DNA of 64,000 bases from Rossellomorea vietnamensis NBRC 101237 (GCF_001591825.1 NZ_BCVQ01000003.1:124001-188000), one strand, 5' to 3'; positions 41,838 to 50,868 are shown, counted from the first letter of the stretch. Translations and numbers: made by a program. The notes: generated from the letters alone by a model not told the origin.

Positions 41838-44798
41838 CTACTTCAATTCCACATTATCAATCACTACATCATGAGCACCAATCGGCGATCCACTAGTCTT
41901 CCCAATCAGGAATTTAAGGCTCGTGTCCTCGCCAACAGGTGGCGTAAATGTATACTCATAATGCGTCATCTCTCCACCCAGCTGAGCGACTTCTGATAAA
42001 TAGCGCGTATACGCAGCATTTTCAATCGTCACTTCCATCGTCCGGTCCACTGTCGAACTCGCATCGAAGGAAAGGGTATATTCCACTCCCGGCTTAAGCT
42101 TCAGCCCTTCTTGGAAAAGTTGTACACTCCAAGGTTCCATTCCTTCATTTCCGATTGAAATCTTAGCCTGTCCGTTTTCAGAAGAAATACCGGCAACAGC
42201 ATCAAAATGGATGTAATTTGCCCAGTATTCTAAATCGGAATCAAACGAACCATTTTGGATGACGTTTGCACCAGGAGGTCCCGCTTTCTTCTTTAATGAG
42301 AGGTTATCGATCTTCACTTCATCGGTACTGCCACCCAGATCAATCACCAGCTGTGACTCCAAATCCGTCACATCCGGCATCGTGAACGTCAGGGCATGAC
42401 CCTCCCAATCAGCGGTGAGAGGGATCGTTTCCGTTGCGTACACCTCTTCCCCATCCTTGCTTCTCATCTCGATCTGTATATCACGACCACTTTCTGCCAC
42501 TCCGTCAAACGTCAATTCATATTCATTCAACGCTTTAAGCTGGATGCCTTTTTGCACCAGCCCGGCTTCTTCCGTTTCGCTAGAAGGCTTGGCTGAGAAT
42601 ACCCGCTCAGCAGGGTCCACTCCCAACGTATTCCCGGAACCTAGCAGATGCCAATAAAGAAGGCGGTCAGGGAATCCCTGGTCGAACGTCCCATTATAAA
42701 TAAGGTTCCCCGTCGGCAGTTCAGGTTTGGAAGCATCCGGATCCACTTCCACAGGCGGGATCTCTTCCACCCGGATATTTCCGAGCCACACAGGGAGCTT
42801 GGACAATCCGAGATTAAATTCCACACGTGCTGCCAAATCATTTTCCTCGGTCATCTGGAACACCATTTCATAGGATTCCACCCCATCTTTCAGTGAAAAA
42901 GATTCACTGTTTGAATAGGCACTGTATCCCCTGGCTTCACCCCCGCCGACTTTTACATTGACCTTCCGTGATCCCGTCGATTTTGCATCGAAGGAAACCC
43001 GGTAGTAACGTCCCTTTCCGAGTGATACGTCCTGGATGAGCTGAACGGAATAAGGCTGGCTTCCCGGTTCTTCCACATCCACTTTGGCAAAATTTCTTCC
43101 CTCGATCTGATCAAGGGAGACATTGGCTTTCCCTCCGAAATCAGGGACGGTCAAGAAGTACCAGTAATCCGTATTTTCCACTCCTGGAATCCCGTCAACG
43201 TCTTCCCATTCCTGATCAAATCCGGTATTGTACATGAGGTTTCCGTCTTCCAGTGGCTGCTTTGCATCGTCAGGCAGTGGAGCTTGTTCAAATTCCGGCA
43301 GTTCGGGCGTTTGATACGGTCTTCCCGTCAAGTCATACACACGCACATAATCCACATCCATGGATTGAGGGAACATCGTCTCTTCCGTCGGTTCACCGTC
43401 GAAATTTCCGCCTATCGCAAGATTCAACAGCATATGGAAGGATTGATCAAACGGCGCAGGGTACGTGAAGTTGGCAGCGTTGCCGGTCCCTTTGCTGTAC
43501 CAATTGTTCTGGGTCTGGCGGAGTTTCCCATCCACATACCAGCGGATTTCCCCCGGCTCCCATTCAACGGAGTACACATGCTCGTCCGCAATCGTCCTTC
43601 CATCTTCAAAGGCATAATGATCGCCGGTGTATTTATTATTTGGCCACGATTCCCCGTAATGAAGCGTCCCGATCGCTTCACCCGGATTGCTGCCCTGTGC
43701 TTCTAAAATATCAATCTCACCGGATGCAGCCCATCCGCCATACCGGTCATCTTCCGGAAGCATCCAGAACGCCGGCCAATATCCCTTTCCAACCGGGAGG
43801 GAGGCCTTCATTTCAAATTTTCCATACGTTTTGGAAAACAGGCCCTTCGTCTTCAAACGGGAAGACGTATAGCCGTATCCTTGATAGTTTTCTTTTTTAG
43901 CCGTAATCAGAAGCTTCCCGTCTTCAGTCCGCGCATTTTCAGGACGGTCCGTGTAGTATTGCTTTTCATTATTCCCCCATCCTGAAATGAAAGTACCATT
44001 CGCATCGGTATATCCGTTTCCGATATCGAACGTCCACTTGTCGCGATCGATCTCATCCTCATTGAATTCATCATTCCACACAAGGGTCCATGGCGTGACA
44101 ACCGAAGAGGCTTCAATTGTTTCTGTTCCATTCCATACGATGACGCCATCCAGCGTGGCTTTTTCGATGGAACCTTCTCCATCGATGGCCGATCCCTCCC
44201 CTGCTTTCGATACGAGGAGCTCCTTCACCATCCCATCAGGCGTAAGGAAGACATTTGAAAGCGCGTTCAATTCTAACCGACCGGCAATACCGTCAAGCTC
44301 TACTTGCGCTTCTCCCTTTTTCCCTGTCGTCTCGATCGTATCGAATTCACCTTTCAACTCGGCATTTTTCGTTTTTACATTTGATGCCGAGACCGCAACG
44401 TCTTGAAACCCTTCGGAAGTAATCTCGTTTTCTTCCAATAACACATTTCCTCCCAGGAGGGTCTGTTCAACGACCGAATCCCCGGAAACCGTGATCTTCG
44501 ACAAATGACCGGGTCCTTCAACTGAAAGACTCTTCAACTCGGAATCTGTCAATTGAAGGGTGTCGGGTGCTTCTCCCTTGATCAGCGTCTTTCCTTCTAC
44601 CGTCACGTTTTCAAGGATAATGTCCTTTCCGGCAGCCGGTGTGATCACGAGGTCGCCTTCTATCGTTCTATCTTCTAAGGTTGAATCTTTGAGGTGAAAA
44701 GGTTTGTCTTTTTGTGGTGCGGCACTACCTATGTTCGCGGGTGGCAGAGTCATGATGAGACATGCAGCGGTAAACGAAGTGACTGCTTTTTTTAACAT
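41838..44798 (-). CDS. secreted GH16 family beta-glucanase (laminarinase) with accessory domains
   Basis: A 986-residue exported enzyme. Signal peptide to about residue 26 (LPPANIGSAA). The N-terminal region (about 30-225) has short repeating strands (LTDSELKSLSVEGPGHLSKI, LLGGNVLLEENEI), resembling a beta-helix. The GH16 domain (about 235-500) opens WTLVWNDEFNEDEIDRDKW, with the catalytic ExDxxE in SGEIDILEAQG and WPAFWMLP. Three carbohydrate-binding-like domains (CBM4/9 pattern NLMYNTGFDQ, NLIYNGTFDQ, NVIQNGSFDSD) follow. It should hydrolyse beta-1,3(-1,4) glucans outside the cell. ATG at 44798 follows AGGAGG; controlled by the LacI protein upstream. Confidence 0.92.
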   Translation of the reverse strand: MLKKAVTSFTAACLIMTLPPANIGSAAPQKDKPFHLKDSTLEDRTIEGDLVITPAAGKDIILENVTVEGKTLIKGEAPDTLQLTDSELKSLSVEGPGHLSKITVSGDSVVEQTLLGGNVLLEENEITSEGFQDVAVSASNVKTKNAELKGEFDTIETTGKKGEAQVELDGIAGRLELNALSNVFLTPDGMVKELLVSKAGEGSAIDGEGSIEKATLDGVIVWNGTETIEASSVVTPWTLVWNDEFNEDEIDRDKWTFDIGNGYTDANGTFISGWGNNEKQYYTDRPENARTEDGKLLITAKKENYQGYGYTSSRLKTKGLFSKTYGKFEMKASLPVGKGYWPAFWMLPEDDRYGGWAASGEIDILEAQGSNPGEAIGTLHYGESWPNNKYTGDHYAFEDGRTIADEHVYSVEWEPGEIRWYVDGKLRQTQNNWYSKGTGNAANFTYPAPFDQSFHMLLNLAIGGNFDGEPTEETMFPQSMDVDYVRVYDLTGRPYQTPELPEFEQAPLPDDAKQPLEDGNLMYNTGFDQEWEDVDGIPGVENTDYWYFLTVPDFGGKANVSLDQIEGRNFAKVDVEEPGSQPYSVQLIQDVSLGKGRYYRVSFDAKSTGSRKVNVKVGGGEARGYSAYSNSESFSLKDGVESYEMVFQMTEENDLAARVEFNLGLSKLPVWLGNIRVEEIPPVEVDPDASKPELPTGNLIYNGTFDQGFPDRLLYWHLLGSGNTLGVDPAERVFSAKPSSETEEAGLVQKGIQLKALNEYELTFDGVAESGRDIQIEMRSKDGEEVYATETIPLTADWEGHALTFTMPDVTDLESQLVIDLGGSTDEVKIDNLSLKKKAGPPGANVIQNGSFDSDLEYWANYIHFDAVAGISSENGQAKISIGNEGMEPWSVQLFQEGLKLKPGVEYTLSFDASSTVDRTMEVTIENAAYTRYLSEVAQLGGEMTHYEYTFTPPVGEDTSLKFLIGKTSGSPIGAHDVVIDNVELK

Positions 44799-44822
44799 GT
44801 GAACTCCTCCTGTTTTCATTTA

Positions 44823-44838
44823 TGTCTCACGTGGGACA
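44823..44838 (-). promoter_or_regulatory. LacI-type operator of the GH16 gene
   Basis: TGTCCCACGTGAGACA, self-complementary at 14 of 16 positions (CACGTG core), lies right after the predicted -10, covering the start of transcription. Likely site of the LacI regulator at 45222. Confidence 0.65.
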
Positions 44839-44848
44839 TTTGTGTATA

Positions 44849-44877
44849 ACTATAAAACCACCAACTTCGTTTGACAA
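44849..44877 (-). promoter_or_regulatory. SigA promoter of the GH16 gene
   Basis: TTGTCA (44872-44877), 17-nt spacer, TATAGT (44849-44854) reading toward the GH16 gene. Confidence 0.7.
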
Positions 44878-44956
44878 TATTTTTCTACCATAATGATTTC
44901 TTATTTATTAGAAAAAGCCCGTCCTTAATGGATAAAGAAGAATGGGCAAAAGTAAA

Positions 44957-44979
44957 ATAAGCGGAGTTTTTCCGGTTAC
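44957..44979. repeat. GCGGA...TCCG inverted repeat, copy 1
   Basis: ATAAGCGGAGTTTTTCCGGTTA, imperfect inverted repeat. First of four in the 423-nt gap between the GH16 and LacI genes; no coding sequence seen there. Confidence 0.6.
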
Positions 44980-45008
44980 ATTCTAAGTGACCTTGTTTTG
45001 GGATATAG

Positions 45009-45031
45009 ATAAGCGGACGTTTTCCGCTTAT
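45009..45031. repeat. GCGGA...TCCGC inverted repeat, copy 2
   Basis: Arms ATAAGCGGA/TCCGCTTAT are perfect, with a 5-nt centre. Confidence 0.7.
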
Positions 45032-45068
45032 CCACAGAAAAATCACCTATTTTTGTATTTTTTGAGTT

Positions 45069-45093
45069 AATAGGCGGAATTCCTCCGTCTATT
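45069..45093. repeat. GCGGA...TCCG inverted repeat, copy 3
   Basis: AATAGGCGGAATTCCTCCGT-type copy (complement kept through TAGGCGGA/TCCGTCTA). Confidence 0.55.
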
Positions 45094-45120
45094 TGAGGCT
45101 TTTATAATAGAAATGACGAC

Positions 45121-45143
45121 TTAAGCGGAATATTTCCGGTTAT
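45121..45143. repeat. GCGGA...TCCG inverted repeat, copy 4
   Basis: TTAAGCGGAATATTTCCGGT followed by TAT, same layout as copy 1. Confidence 0.6.
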
Positions 45144-45221
45144 TTATCAGCTCTAGGGCTTAGCCTGATGTCCCAACAGATAGGTTATTTCATTTAATAG
45201 CATGCACACGAAAACGGAGCC

Positions 45222-46247
45222 CTAAAGCTTTTTCTCTGAGCAGGAATTCCTCATGACCAAAGACGCTTGAAAAGGACTCATCGTTTCATATGGCTCCCCT
45301 TCCACCCTCTGTATCAGCTCCTCCACTAATGCAACCGCCATCTCCACTCTCGGAACGTTCATGGTCGAAAGTGCAGGCGATGTGTATTCTGTCAGCAAAA
45401 TATTATCAAAACCGATGAGTGAAACGTCCTCCGGTACATCCCGTCCCTCTTCCTTCAATGCCTTGAGGGCCCCGAAGGCGATATGATCATTGGAGCAGAC
45501 GATAGCGGAAGGAAGTTCCCCTTGCCGGATCCAATGATGGATGGCATCTTTTCCCGACTCTTCCACGAACCTGCCCGTATAGATGTACTCCGGCTTCACG
45601 CTGATCCCTGCTGCTTTCAACGCCTTTTGGTAGCCATTAAGGCGCTCCACCGCTGCAGGATTATCCTGGTCACCTGTAATGATGCCGATTTCTTCATGCC
45701 CAAGCTGAAGCAGGTGACGGGTCGCCTCCATGGCACTCACTTCATTTTCCAAGACTGGCATGGGGATGGAAGGATTACGGCGGGTCACGTTGTTCTGATC
45801 GAAAACCCCGACCAAAAAGTTGGCGGAAAGGATTTCATCCACGATCGACTGGACATTACTCCAGCTGATGATGATGCCTGCATCGATGCTTTTTTCCCTG
45901 TAAAGCTTCAACACGGGTGATGGATCATCCACCTCCGCCATCGTCACAAGCACCTTATACCCCCGAAGAGAGCAGGCATTGATCACCGCCCCGATCACCA
46001 CGCTGTAAAAAAGATCATCGGAATAGATCCGATCCTTCCCGGGGTCCTGAATGATGAACAGCCCGATCGTATGGGTCTTTTTCTTCACCAGCCTCCGTGC
46101 TGAAACATTCGGCTGATACTGATGCTCCTCCATGATCTTCAAGATCCGCTCCCGTGTCTCGGTCCGTACCTGGGGAGAATCATTCAACACCCGCTGCACC
46201 GTCTTCCGCGACACCCCCGCTAGCCTCGCTATATCAAATATATCCAT
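45222..46247 (-). CDS. LacI family transcriptional regulator
   Basis: A 341-residue repressor. The N-terminal helix-turn-helix MDIFDIARLAGVSRKTVQRVLNDSPQV and hinge YQPNVSARRLVKKKT are followed by the sugar-binding fold (IGLFIIQDPGKDRIY, GIIISWSNV, IGIITGDQDNPAAVERLNGY, IVCSNDHIAFGALKAL, VSLIGFDNILLTEY). It lies directly upstream of the GH16 gene on the same strand with a palindromic operator between, so it most likely responds to a glucan breakdown product. AGGAGG precedes the ATG. Confidence 0.9.
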   Translation of the reverse strand: MDIFDIARLAGVSRKTVQRVLNDSPQVRTETRERILKIMEEHQYQPNVSARRLVKKKTHTIGLFIIQDPGKDRIYSDDLFYSVVIGAVINACSLRGYKVLVTMAEVDDPSPVLKLYREKSIDAGIIISWSNVQSIVDEILSANFLVGVFDQNNVTRRNPSIPMPVLENEVSAMEATRHLLQLGHEEIGIITGDQDNPAAVERLNGYQKALKAAGISVKPEYIYTGRFVEESGKDAIHHWIRQGELPSAIVCSNDHIAFGALKALKEEGRDVPEDVSLIGFDNILLTEYTSPALSTMNVPRVEMAVALVEELIQRVEGEPYETMSPFQASLVMRNSCSEKKL

Positions 46248-46390
46248 ACTTTCCTCCTGAGTGGTTACTTCTTCCTATTATAACGGATGATGAGTGGGTT
46301 GGGTATGTGGTAAAAAACAAATGAAACCTCCCCGCCCCCTCATCCGTATATACACTATAAACAGAATCACAACCTTGAAAGGGGAACACT

Positions 46391-48073
46391 ATGGGAAACA
46401 TCTTACTATTTTCATTGATTGTCGGATTGGTCATGGCCTTATTGCTCGTACCGAGGGCCGTCATGAAAAAACAAAATAAAAAAGAGGGATATCCTTCCTT
46501 CCCGGCACTATTTGGAGCCACCTTACTCATCACGACTGTTGTAGTATTCGTCTTCTATTATCTTTCGAATCTCGATCAGAACTTCACGAGCATATGGATC
46601 CTCCTGATCATCGCCTCCGGATTCGGGTCCGCATTTGCCACGGGGAAAGAACGGATGGTAAAAGGGGTTCTGTTCCTCGCGAGCATCTTCGTCGGTGCTT
46701 ACTTCCTGACCGCTTTCGTCTTCAATGCGGATGAGAAGTTCGAATCGGCGAAAATGGATGTCAAAACAGAGATCCAGGCTTTTGATGAAAAGGAAACGCC
46801 TGCAAGCGTCCCTCCACAATTCGCCCGTAACAAAATGAAGAAAGCATTCGGCCAGGTTCCGAATACAAGCTATTATGAGCTCGGCAACCTGCAGATCCAG
46901 AAGGTGGACGGTGAGTACGTCTACATCGCACCTGTCGAATTCTCCGGCTTCTTCAAATGGTTCAAAGGGGATTCGACACCAGGTTACTTCAAGCTGAGTG
47001 CCACGGATTCAAACGCCAACCCTAAATTCATCAAAGAAGAAATGGTGTACACACCTTCTTCATACTTCAATAAAAAAGTGGAGCGTCATATCCGCTTGAA
47101 TTATCCGAAGGAAATCTTCAACGGGGACGTCCAGCTTGAAATCGACGATGATGGAAAACCGTTCTATATCCAGACGTACGGAAACTTCATCTCAGCCCGT
47201 AACGGTTTCGATGTAAAAGGAATCGTCATGGTCGACCCCGAGACAGGTAAAACGAAGTCATATGCCATCAAAGATGTACCGGCGTTCATCGACGGCGCGG
47301 TTTCCCCTGAAACGGTCAGCCTTCAGAACAGCTATTTCGGTAACTATGTGAAAGGTTTCTGGAACAGCCGCTTCGGTAAATCGGACGTGAAACTGCCATC
47401 TGATGAAGGAACAGAAGCAAACGTGAGCCCTATTTTTGACGAAAATGGTGACATGTACTACTTCACCGATTTCACATCGCCAAAAGAAGGCGTCGATTCC
47501 ATGCTCGGCTACTCCCTGACGAATTCAAGAACGGGTAAAGCGACATTCTACACAGGAAATCTGGAAGAATCGTACATGGATTCACAGGGCGCCCTGCAAA
47601 TCATCCAGAAGAAATTCATCGAGAAGAAATGGGACGGCGAAATGCCTGTGCTCTATAACTTCTACGGTGAAGCAAGCTGGCTGACTCCGGTGCTCGATGC
47701 GAATGGTTTCTTACAGAACTACTTCATCGTCTCGGCTGCCAACCCGGAAATCTCAGCTTATGCAAACACGCCGAATCAGGCATTGAAAGCTTATAAAACC
47801 GCCCTGCAACGCGGCGGCGGAAGCGTCGACGGCAGCTCGAAAGCCGAGGAGAAGCAAGCAGACGGTACGGTCGTCCGGGTCTATAAAGAAAAATCCGGTG
47901 ACTACACCATCGTTTCCTTCCTCTTGGATAACGGAAAAAACTATATCGTTTCTTCTGAAAACAGCTTACTCGCCATCTACTTGAAGGAAAATGATAAGGT
48001 CAACGTCACGTATATGGATACAGGAGAAGCCTTCCTCCCTGTAAAAGACATGACGATTGAAGGATTACAATAA
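46391..48073 (+). CDS. conserved membrane protein of unknown function
   Basis: A 560-residue protein. Four helices occupy the first 125 residues (about 5-22, 41-61, 67-86, 91-112), and a 430-residue hydrophilic part follows. That part has repeated YxF/DGxxY strands (VDGEYVYIAPVEFSGFFKWFKG, GVDSMLGYSLTNSRTGKATFYTG) and ends in a small barrel-like tail (YIVSSENSLLAIYLKENDKVNVTYMDTGE). I recall similar proteins labelled as cell-shape determining, but without basis I would trust. The helix topology would place the large part outside the cell if the N-terminus is out. GAAAGGGG precedes the ATG. Confidence 0.8.
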   Translation: MGNILLFSLIVGLVMALLLVPRAVMKKQNKKEGYPSFPALFGATLLITTVVVFVFYYLSNLDQNFTSIWILLIIASGFGSAFATGKERMVKGVLFLASIFVGAYFLTAFVFNADEKFESAKMDVKTEIQAFDEKETPASVPPQFARNKMKKAFGQVPNTSYYELGNLQIQKVDGEYVYIAPVEFSGFFKWFKGDSTPGYFKLSATDSNANPKFIKEEMVYTPSSYFNKKVERHIRLNYPKEIFNGDVQLEIDDDGKPFYIQTYGNFISARNGFDVKGIVMVDPETGKTKSYAIKDVPAFIDGAVSPETVSLQNSYFGNYVKGFWNSRFGKSDVKLPSDEGTEANVSPIFDENGDMYYFTDFTSPKEGVDSMLGYSLTNSRTGKATFYTGNLEESYMDSQGALQIIQKKFIEKKWDGEMPVLYNFYGEASWLTPVLDANGFLQNYFIVSAANPEISAYANTPNQALKAYKTALQRGGGSVDGSSKAEEKQADGTVVRVYKEKSGDYTIVSFLLDNGKNYIVSSENSLLAIYLKENDKVNVTYMDTGEAFLPVKDMTIEGLQ

Positions 48074-48078
48074 TAATC

Positions 48079-48113
48079 GAAAGGCCGGAATCATCAGCTG
48101 ATTCCGGCCTTTT
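48079..48113. terminator. bidirectional terminator
   Basis: Stem AAAGGCCGGAATCA/TGATTCCGGCCTTT with a 5-nt loop, between convergent genes. Confidence 0.88.
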
Positions 48114-48115
48114 CT

Positions 48116-48676
48116 CTATTCTCCCGCATTCACATAATACACTAGATTATCCGTCCACTCCCCAAACTCATAAATAAACCCTTTTCGAGTGCACTCATAC
48201 TCCATGCCCACGGATTCCGCAAGTCGGATCGAAGGCGTATTATCCAGATTGATATGAGCTTCGATGCGGTGAAAATTCAATTTCACAAATGCGAGCTGAA
48301 GGGCTGCCTTCATCGCTTCCTTCCCGTATCCCCGGTTCCAATAGCGATTATGTATCGTGTAGCCTGCCCTGCCCCAATTAAAGTTGTACCTCATGAGGGT
48401 CGAGAAATCGATCGTACCGACGTTCGCGCCATTCTCTTTCAGGAAGATCCCGAGGATATACACCTGATCTCCCTCGATCATTTCGTCATGTTTCTCAAGC
48501 ATCTCCCTGAACCAGAACTCCGTGCACTCACTCATATCCTGATAGCCGACATCATATTTATGCTGTGACGGGAGCCTGTTCAGATGTTCCCTCAACCAGT
48601 TTTCATAATCCTGATTCACGAAGGGCCTGATCACCAACCGTGGTGTTTCGATAGTTAAGTCCTTATGCTTCATCAT
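48116..48676 (-). CDS. GNAT acetyltransferase, RimJ/RimL type
   Basis: A 186-residue acetyltransferase. The start TPRLVIRPFVNQDYENWL is the RimJ/RimL family opening; NRYWNRGYGKEAMKAALQLAF is the acetyl-CoA loop; NFHRIEAHINLDNTPSIRLAESVGMEYE is the C-terminal motif. It probably acetylates a protein N-terminus, small molecule or antibiotic; the target is unknown. GGAGGG precedes the ATG by 6 nt. It converges with the membrane-protein gene on a shared terminator. Confidence 0.88.
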   Translation of the reverse strand: MMKHKDLTIETPRLVIRPFVNQDYENWLREHLNRLPSQHKYDVGYQDMSECTEFWFREMLEKHDEMIEGDQVYILGIFLKENGANVGTIDFSTLMRYNFNWGRAGYTIHNRYWNRGYGKEAMKAALQLAFVKLNFHRIEAHINLDNTPSIRLAESVGMEYECTRKGFIYEFGEWTDNLVYYVNAGE

Positions 48677-48744
48677 CTGCGCCCTCCTTTATATGTATTA
48701 CGTTAATAGTACCAACCACCTAAGTAGATTGGTAGTTCTTTTTC

Positions 48745-48781
48745 ATAAAAACGGAAGGCGCCTCTCTACGGAGAAGCGCCA
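48745..48781 (-). terminator. terminator of the 57-residue protein gene
   Basis: Stem GGCGCTTCTC/GAGAGGCGCC with a 4-nt loop, then TTCCGTTTTT on the minus strand. Confidence 0.75.
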
Positions 48782-48787
48782 TAATCG

Positions 48788-48961
48788 TTATTTCTCATTA
48801 TTCCATTCTTCCTCTAATTCCTTCTCGATCTCCTCATCGGATAAATATTCCTCATCAAGCTGCTGTACATGCTCGGTGATCCGGTTGAGCTTGGAATGCA
48901 CGATCCATAGGCTGATTACCACGAATACCATGAAAAAAATGACGATGAGTCCCACATCCAT
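48788..48961 (-). CDS. 57-residue single-pass membrane protein
   Basis: Hand-found frame: MDVGLIVIFFMVFVVISLWI, one membrane helix, then VHSKLNRITEHVQQLDEEY and an acidic tail (SDEEIEKELEEEWNNEK) with coiled-coil character. AAAGGAGG lies 11 nt before the ATG and a terminator follows. The family is not recognised. It is downstream of nothing on the same strand within 100 nt (proS ends at 49069), so it may be cotranscribed with proS or independent. Confidence 0.72.
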   Translation of the reverse strand: MDVGLIVIFFMVFVVISLWIVHSKLNRITEHVQQLDEEYLSDEEIEKELEEEWNNEK

Positions 48962-49068
48962 ATTAATCGACGCCTCCTTTACCTATATTTATTAAGTAAA
49001 CATAGAAAAAAGAAGACTTTAGTCAGAAAAAGTCCGGAAAGGTGCGAAAGTCCCCTGTCAGGTGGAAC

Positions 49069-50499
49069 TCAATACGCCTTCGCCCAGTAGACCAACTGTT
49101 TCGCATCCTTTTCACAGCACACGCACGTATCGGACACCTGCTCCTGTTCAAACGGCATGCATCGTGATGTGGCACTCGTTTCTTCCTTGATTTTATCTTC
49201 ACAGGCACGGTCTCCGCACCACATCGCTTTGATGAAACCGCCTTTTTCACTCACCGTCGTTTTGAACTCATCAAACGTTTTGGCGACCGCCGTTTTTTCT
49301 TCGCGGTGTTCTCTCGCTTTTTCCAATAGATTGCGTTGAATGTCTTCGAGGAGCGCAGTGACTTTCCCTTCCAGCTCTTCCATCGTGACCGTGATTTTTT
49401 CCCCGGTATCACGTCTCGCCAGAATCACCTGCCCGTTCTCGATATCTCGTGGACCGACTTCCAGGCGGAGTGGGATCCCCTTCATTTCATATTCATTGAA
49501 CTTCCAGCCCGGCTTTTTGTCACTGGCATCGATCCCTACGCGGGCAACACCTGAAAGCTGTGTCTTCAAGTTATAGGCAAAATCAAGGACGCCTTCTTTA
49601 TGCTGGGCAATCGGCACGATCATCAGCTGGGTCGGAGCAATCCGTGGCGGCACAACAAGTCCCCTGTCGTCCCCGTGCACCATGATCATGGCCCCTATGA
49701 TGCGGGTGGTGAGTCCCCATGATGTTTGCTGGACATATTGAAGCTTGCCGTCACGGTCCGTGAACTGGATGCCGAATGATTTTGCAAATCCGTCCCCGAG
49801 ATGATGGGAAGTCCCTGATTGCAACGCTTTTCCGTCATGCATTAAACTCTCGATCGTGTACGTATATTTCGCACCGGCAAATTTCTCTTTCTCCGTTTTT
49901 TGACCTTTGATGACAGGAATCGCCAGCATCTCTTCACAAAGCTCTGCGTATACTTCGAGCATCTGAACCGTTTCCTCATGAGCATCCTGATCGGTCTCGT
50001 GACATGTATGGCCTTCCTGCCAGAGGAACTCAAGCGTTCGTAGGAACGGGCGCGTCGTCTTTTCCCAGCGAACTACATTCGCCCACTGGTTGTAGAGTTT
50101 CGGCAGGTCCCGGTAGGAGTGGATGATGTTTTTATAATGCTCTCCGAATAACACTTCGGACGTCGGACGCACGCATAGCCGTTCCGCTAACTCCTCATCA
50201 CCTCCATGGGTCACCCATGCGACTTCCGGTGCGAATCCTTCGATATGATCCTTCTCTTTTTGCAGGAGGCTTTCCGGTATAAAAAGGGGCATATACACAT
50301 TTTCATGCCCGGTTTCCTTGATTTTCGCATCAAGGGCATCCTTGATGTTTTCCCAGATTGCGTACCCGTACGGTCTGATGATCATCGAGCCCCGGACGCT
50401 CGAGTAGTCGATCAACTCCGCCTTCGTCACGACATCGGTGTACCACTGGGCAAAGTCTTCATCCATGCCCGTTACATCTTTTACAAATTCTTTAGCCAT
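49069..50499 (-). CDS. proS: prolyl-tRNA synthetase, archaeal/eukaryotic type
   Basis: A 476-residue class II synthetase charging tRNA-Pro. It contains [37 protein letters not shown] (motif 1 area), [36 protein letters not shown] (motif 2) and GSHH-like [16 protein letters not shown]-terminal zinc-binding domain has [13 protein letters not shown]...C...CVCC and ends WAKAY, as in type 3 (archaeal) ProRS, not the longer bacterial type with an editing insert. ATG at 50499 follows GAGGTG by 7 nt. It is controlled by a T-box leader with proline specifier. Confidence 0.94.
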   Translation of the reverse strand: MAKEFVKDVTGMDEDFAQWYTDVVTKAELIDYSSVRGSMIIRPYGYAIWENIKDALDAKIKETGHENVYMPLFIPESLLQKEKDHIEGFAPEVAWVTHGGDEELAERLCVRPTSEVLFGEHYKNIIHSYRDLPKLYNQWANVVRWEKTTRPFLRTLEFLWQEGHTCHETDQDAHEETVQMLEVYAELCEEMLAIPVIKGQKTEKEKFAGAKYTYTIESLMHDGKALQSGTSHHLGDGFAKSFGIQFTDRDGKLQYVQQTSWGLTTRIIGAMIMVHGDDRGLVVPPRIAPTQLMIVPIAQHKEGVLDFAYNLKTQLSGVARVGIDASDKKPGWKFNEYEMKGIPLRLEVGPRDIENGQVILARRDTGEKITVTMEELEGKVTALLEDIQRNLLEKAREHREEKTAVAKTFDEFKTTVSEKGGFIKAMWCGDRACEDKIKEETSATSRCMPFEQEQVSDTCVCCEKDAKQLVYWAKAY

Positions 50500-50532
50500 T
50501 TGAGAGCACCTCATTTTTTAGTTGGATTGGTT

Positions 50533-50545
50533 TTATCAGCGGAAT
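50533..50545 (+). repeat. TTATCAGCG tandem repeat, unit 1
   Basis: TTATCAGCGGAAT. Units 1-3 begin exactly 20 nt apart, between the T-box terminator and the proS start. Confidence 0.65.
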
Positions 50546-50552
50546 TTTCATT

Positions 50553-50565
50553 TTATCAGCGAAAT
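50553..50565 (+). repeat. TTATCAGCG tandem repeat, unit 2
   Basis: TTATCAGCGAAAT, 12 of 13 to unit 1. Confidence 0.65.
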
Positions 50566-50572
50566 CCCACAT

Positions 50573-50585
50573 ATATCAGCGAACC
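50573..50585 (+). repeat. TTATCAGCG tandem repeat, unit 3
   Basis: ATATCAGCGAACC, core TATCAGCGAA shared. Confidence 0.6.
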
Positions 50586-50597
50586 GCCCGACGGGAA

Positions 50598-50827
50598 CAA
50601 AAAAAGCCCTGCTTCTCATCAGGGACCATTTCTGGCGGTACCACCCTGATTCAAAGCAAAGCTTTACACTCATTCCATGATAACGGTTTCGGACCGCTGA
50701 TATCTTCATTCGATACAGAACTAGGAGGCAGGTTCAAAGGTTCATCCATGGGAGCTTCTCACCAAACCGCTCCCTCTCTGAAAAGACAAGATCCTTTTAC
50801 TGATCCTCTTCAATGTTTCAGTTATTT
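50598..50827 (-). ncRNA. proline-specific T-box leader of proS
   Basis: Stem I is entered by GGATCAGTA-AAAGG (about 50800) and leaves by CCTTT-GAA-CCT-GCC, giving the specifier CCT (Pro) at 50730-50732. The T-box GGGTGGTACCGCC lies at about 50634-50647, followed by the terminator CCCTG...CAGGG and TTTTTTT (50598-50620). Uncharged tRNA-Pro should stabilise the antiterminator and allow proS expression. Confidence 0.9.
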
Positions 50828-50833
50828 TAGATG

Positions 50834-50862
50834 ATTATATAGAGATTCCATGAGGGTGTCAA
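50834..50862 (-). promoter_or_regulatory. consensus SigA promoter of the proS T-box transcript
   Basis: TTGACA (50857-50862), 17-nt spacer, TATAAT (50834-50839): a perfect consensus match, so control must lie mainly in the T-box. Confidence 0.88.
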
Positions 50863-50868
50863 TATCTG

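Noticed and set aside
45431-45445. CCGTCCCTC inside the LacI gene as a further repeat copy
   Set aside because: Only 9 of 14 positions match, expected by chance.
50533-50592. CRISPR-like regular repeats
   Set aside because: Only three units with spacing of about 7 nt and no cas genes; a phased tandem repeat, not an array.
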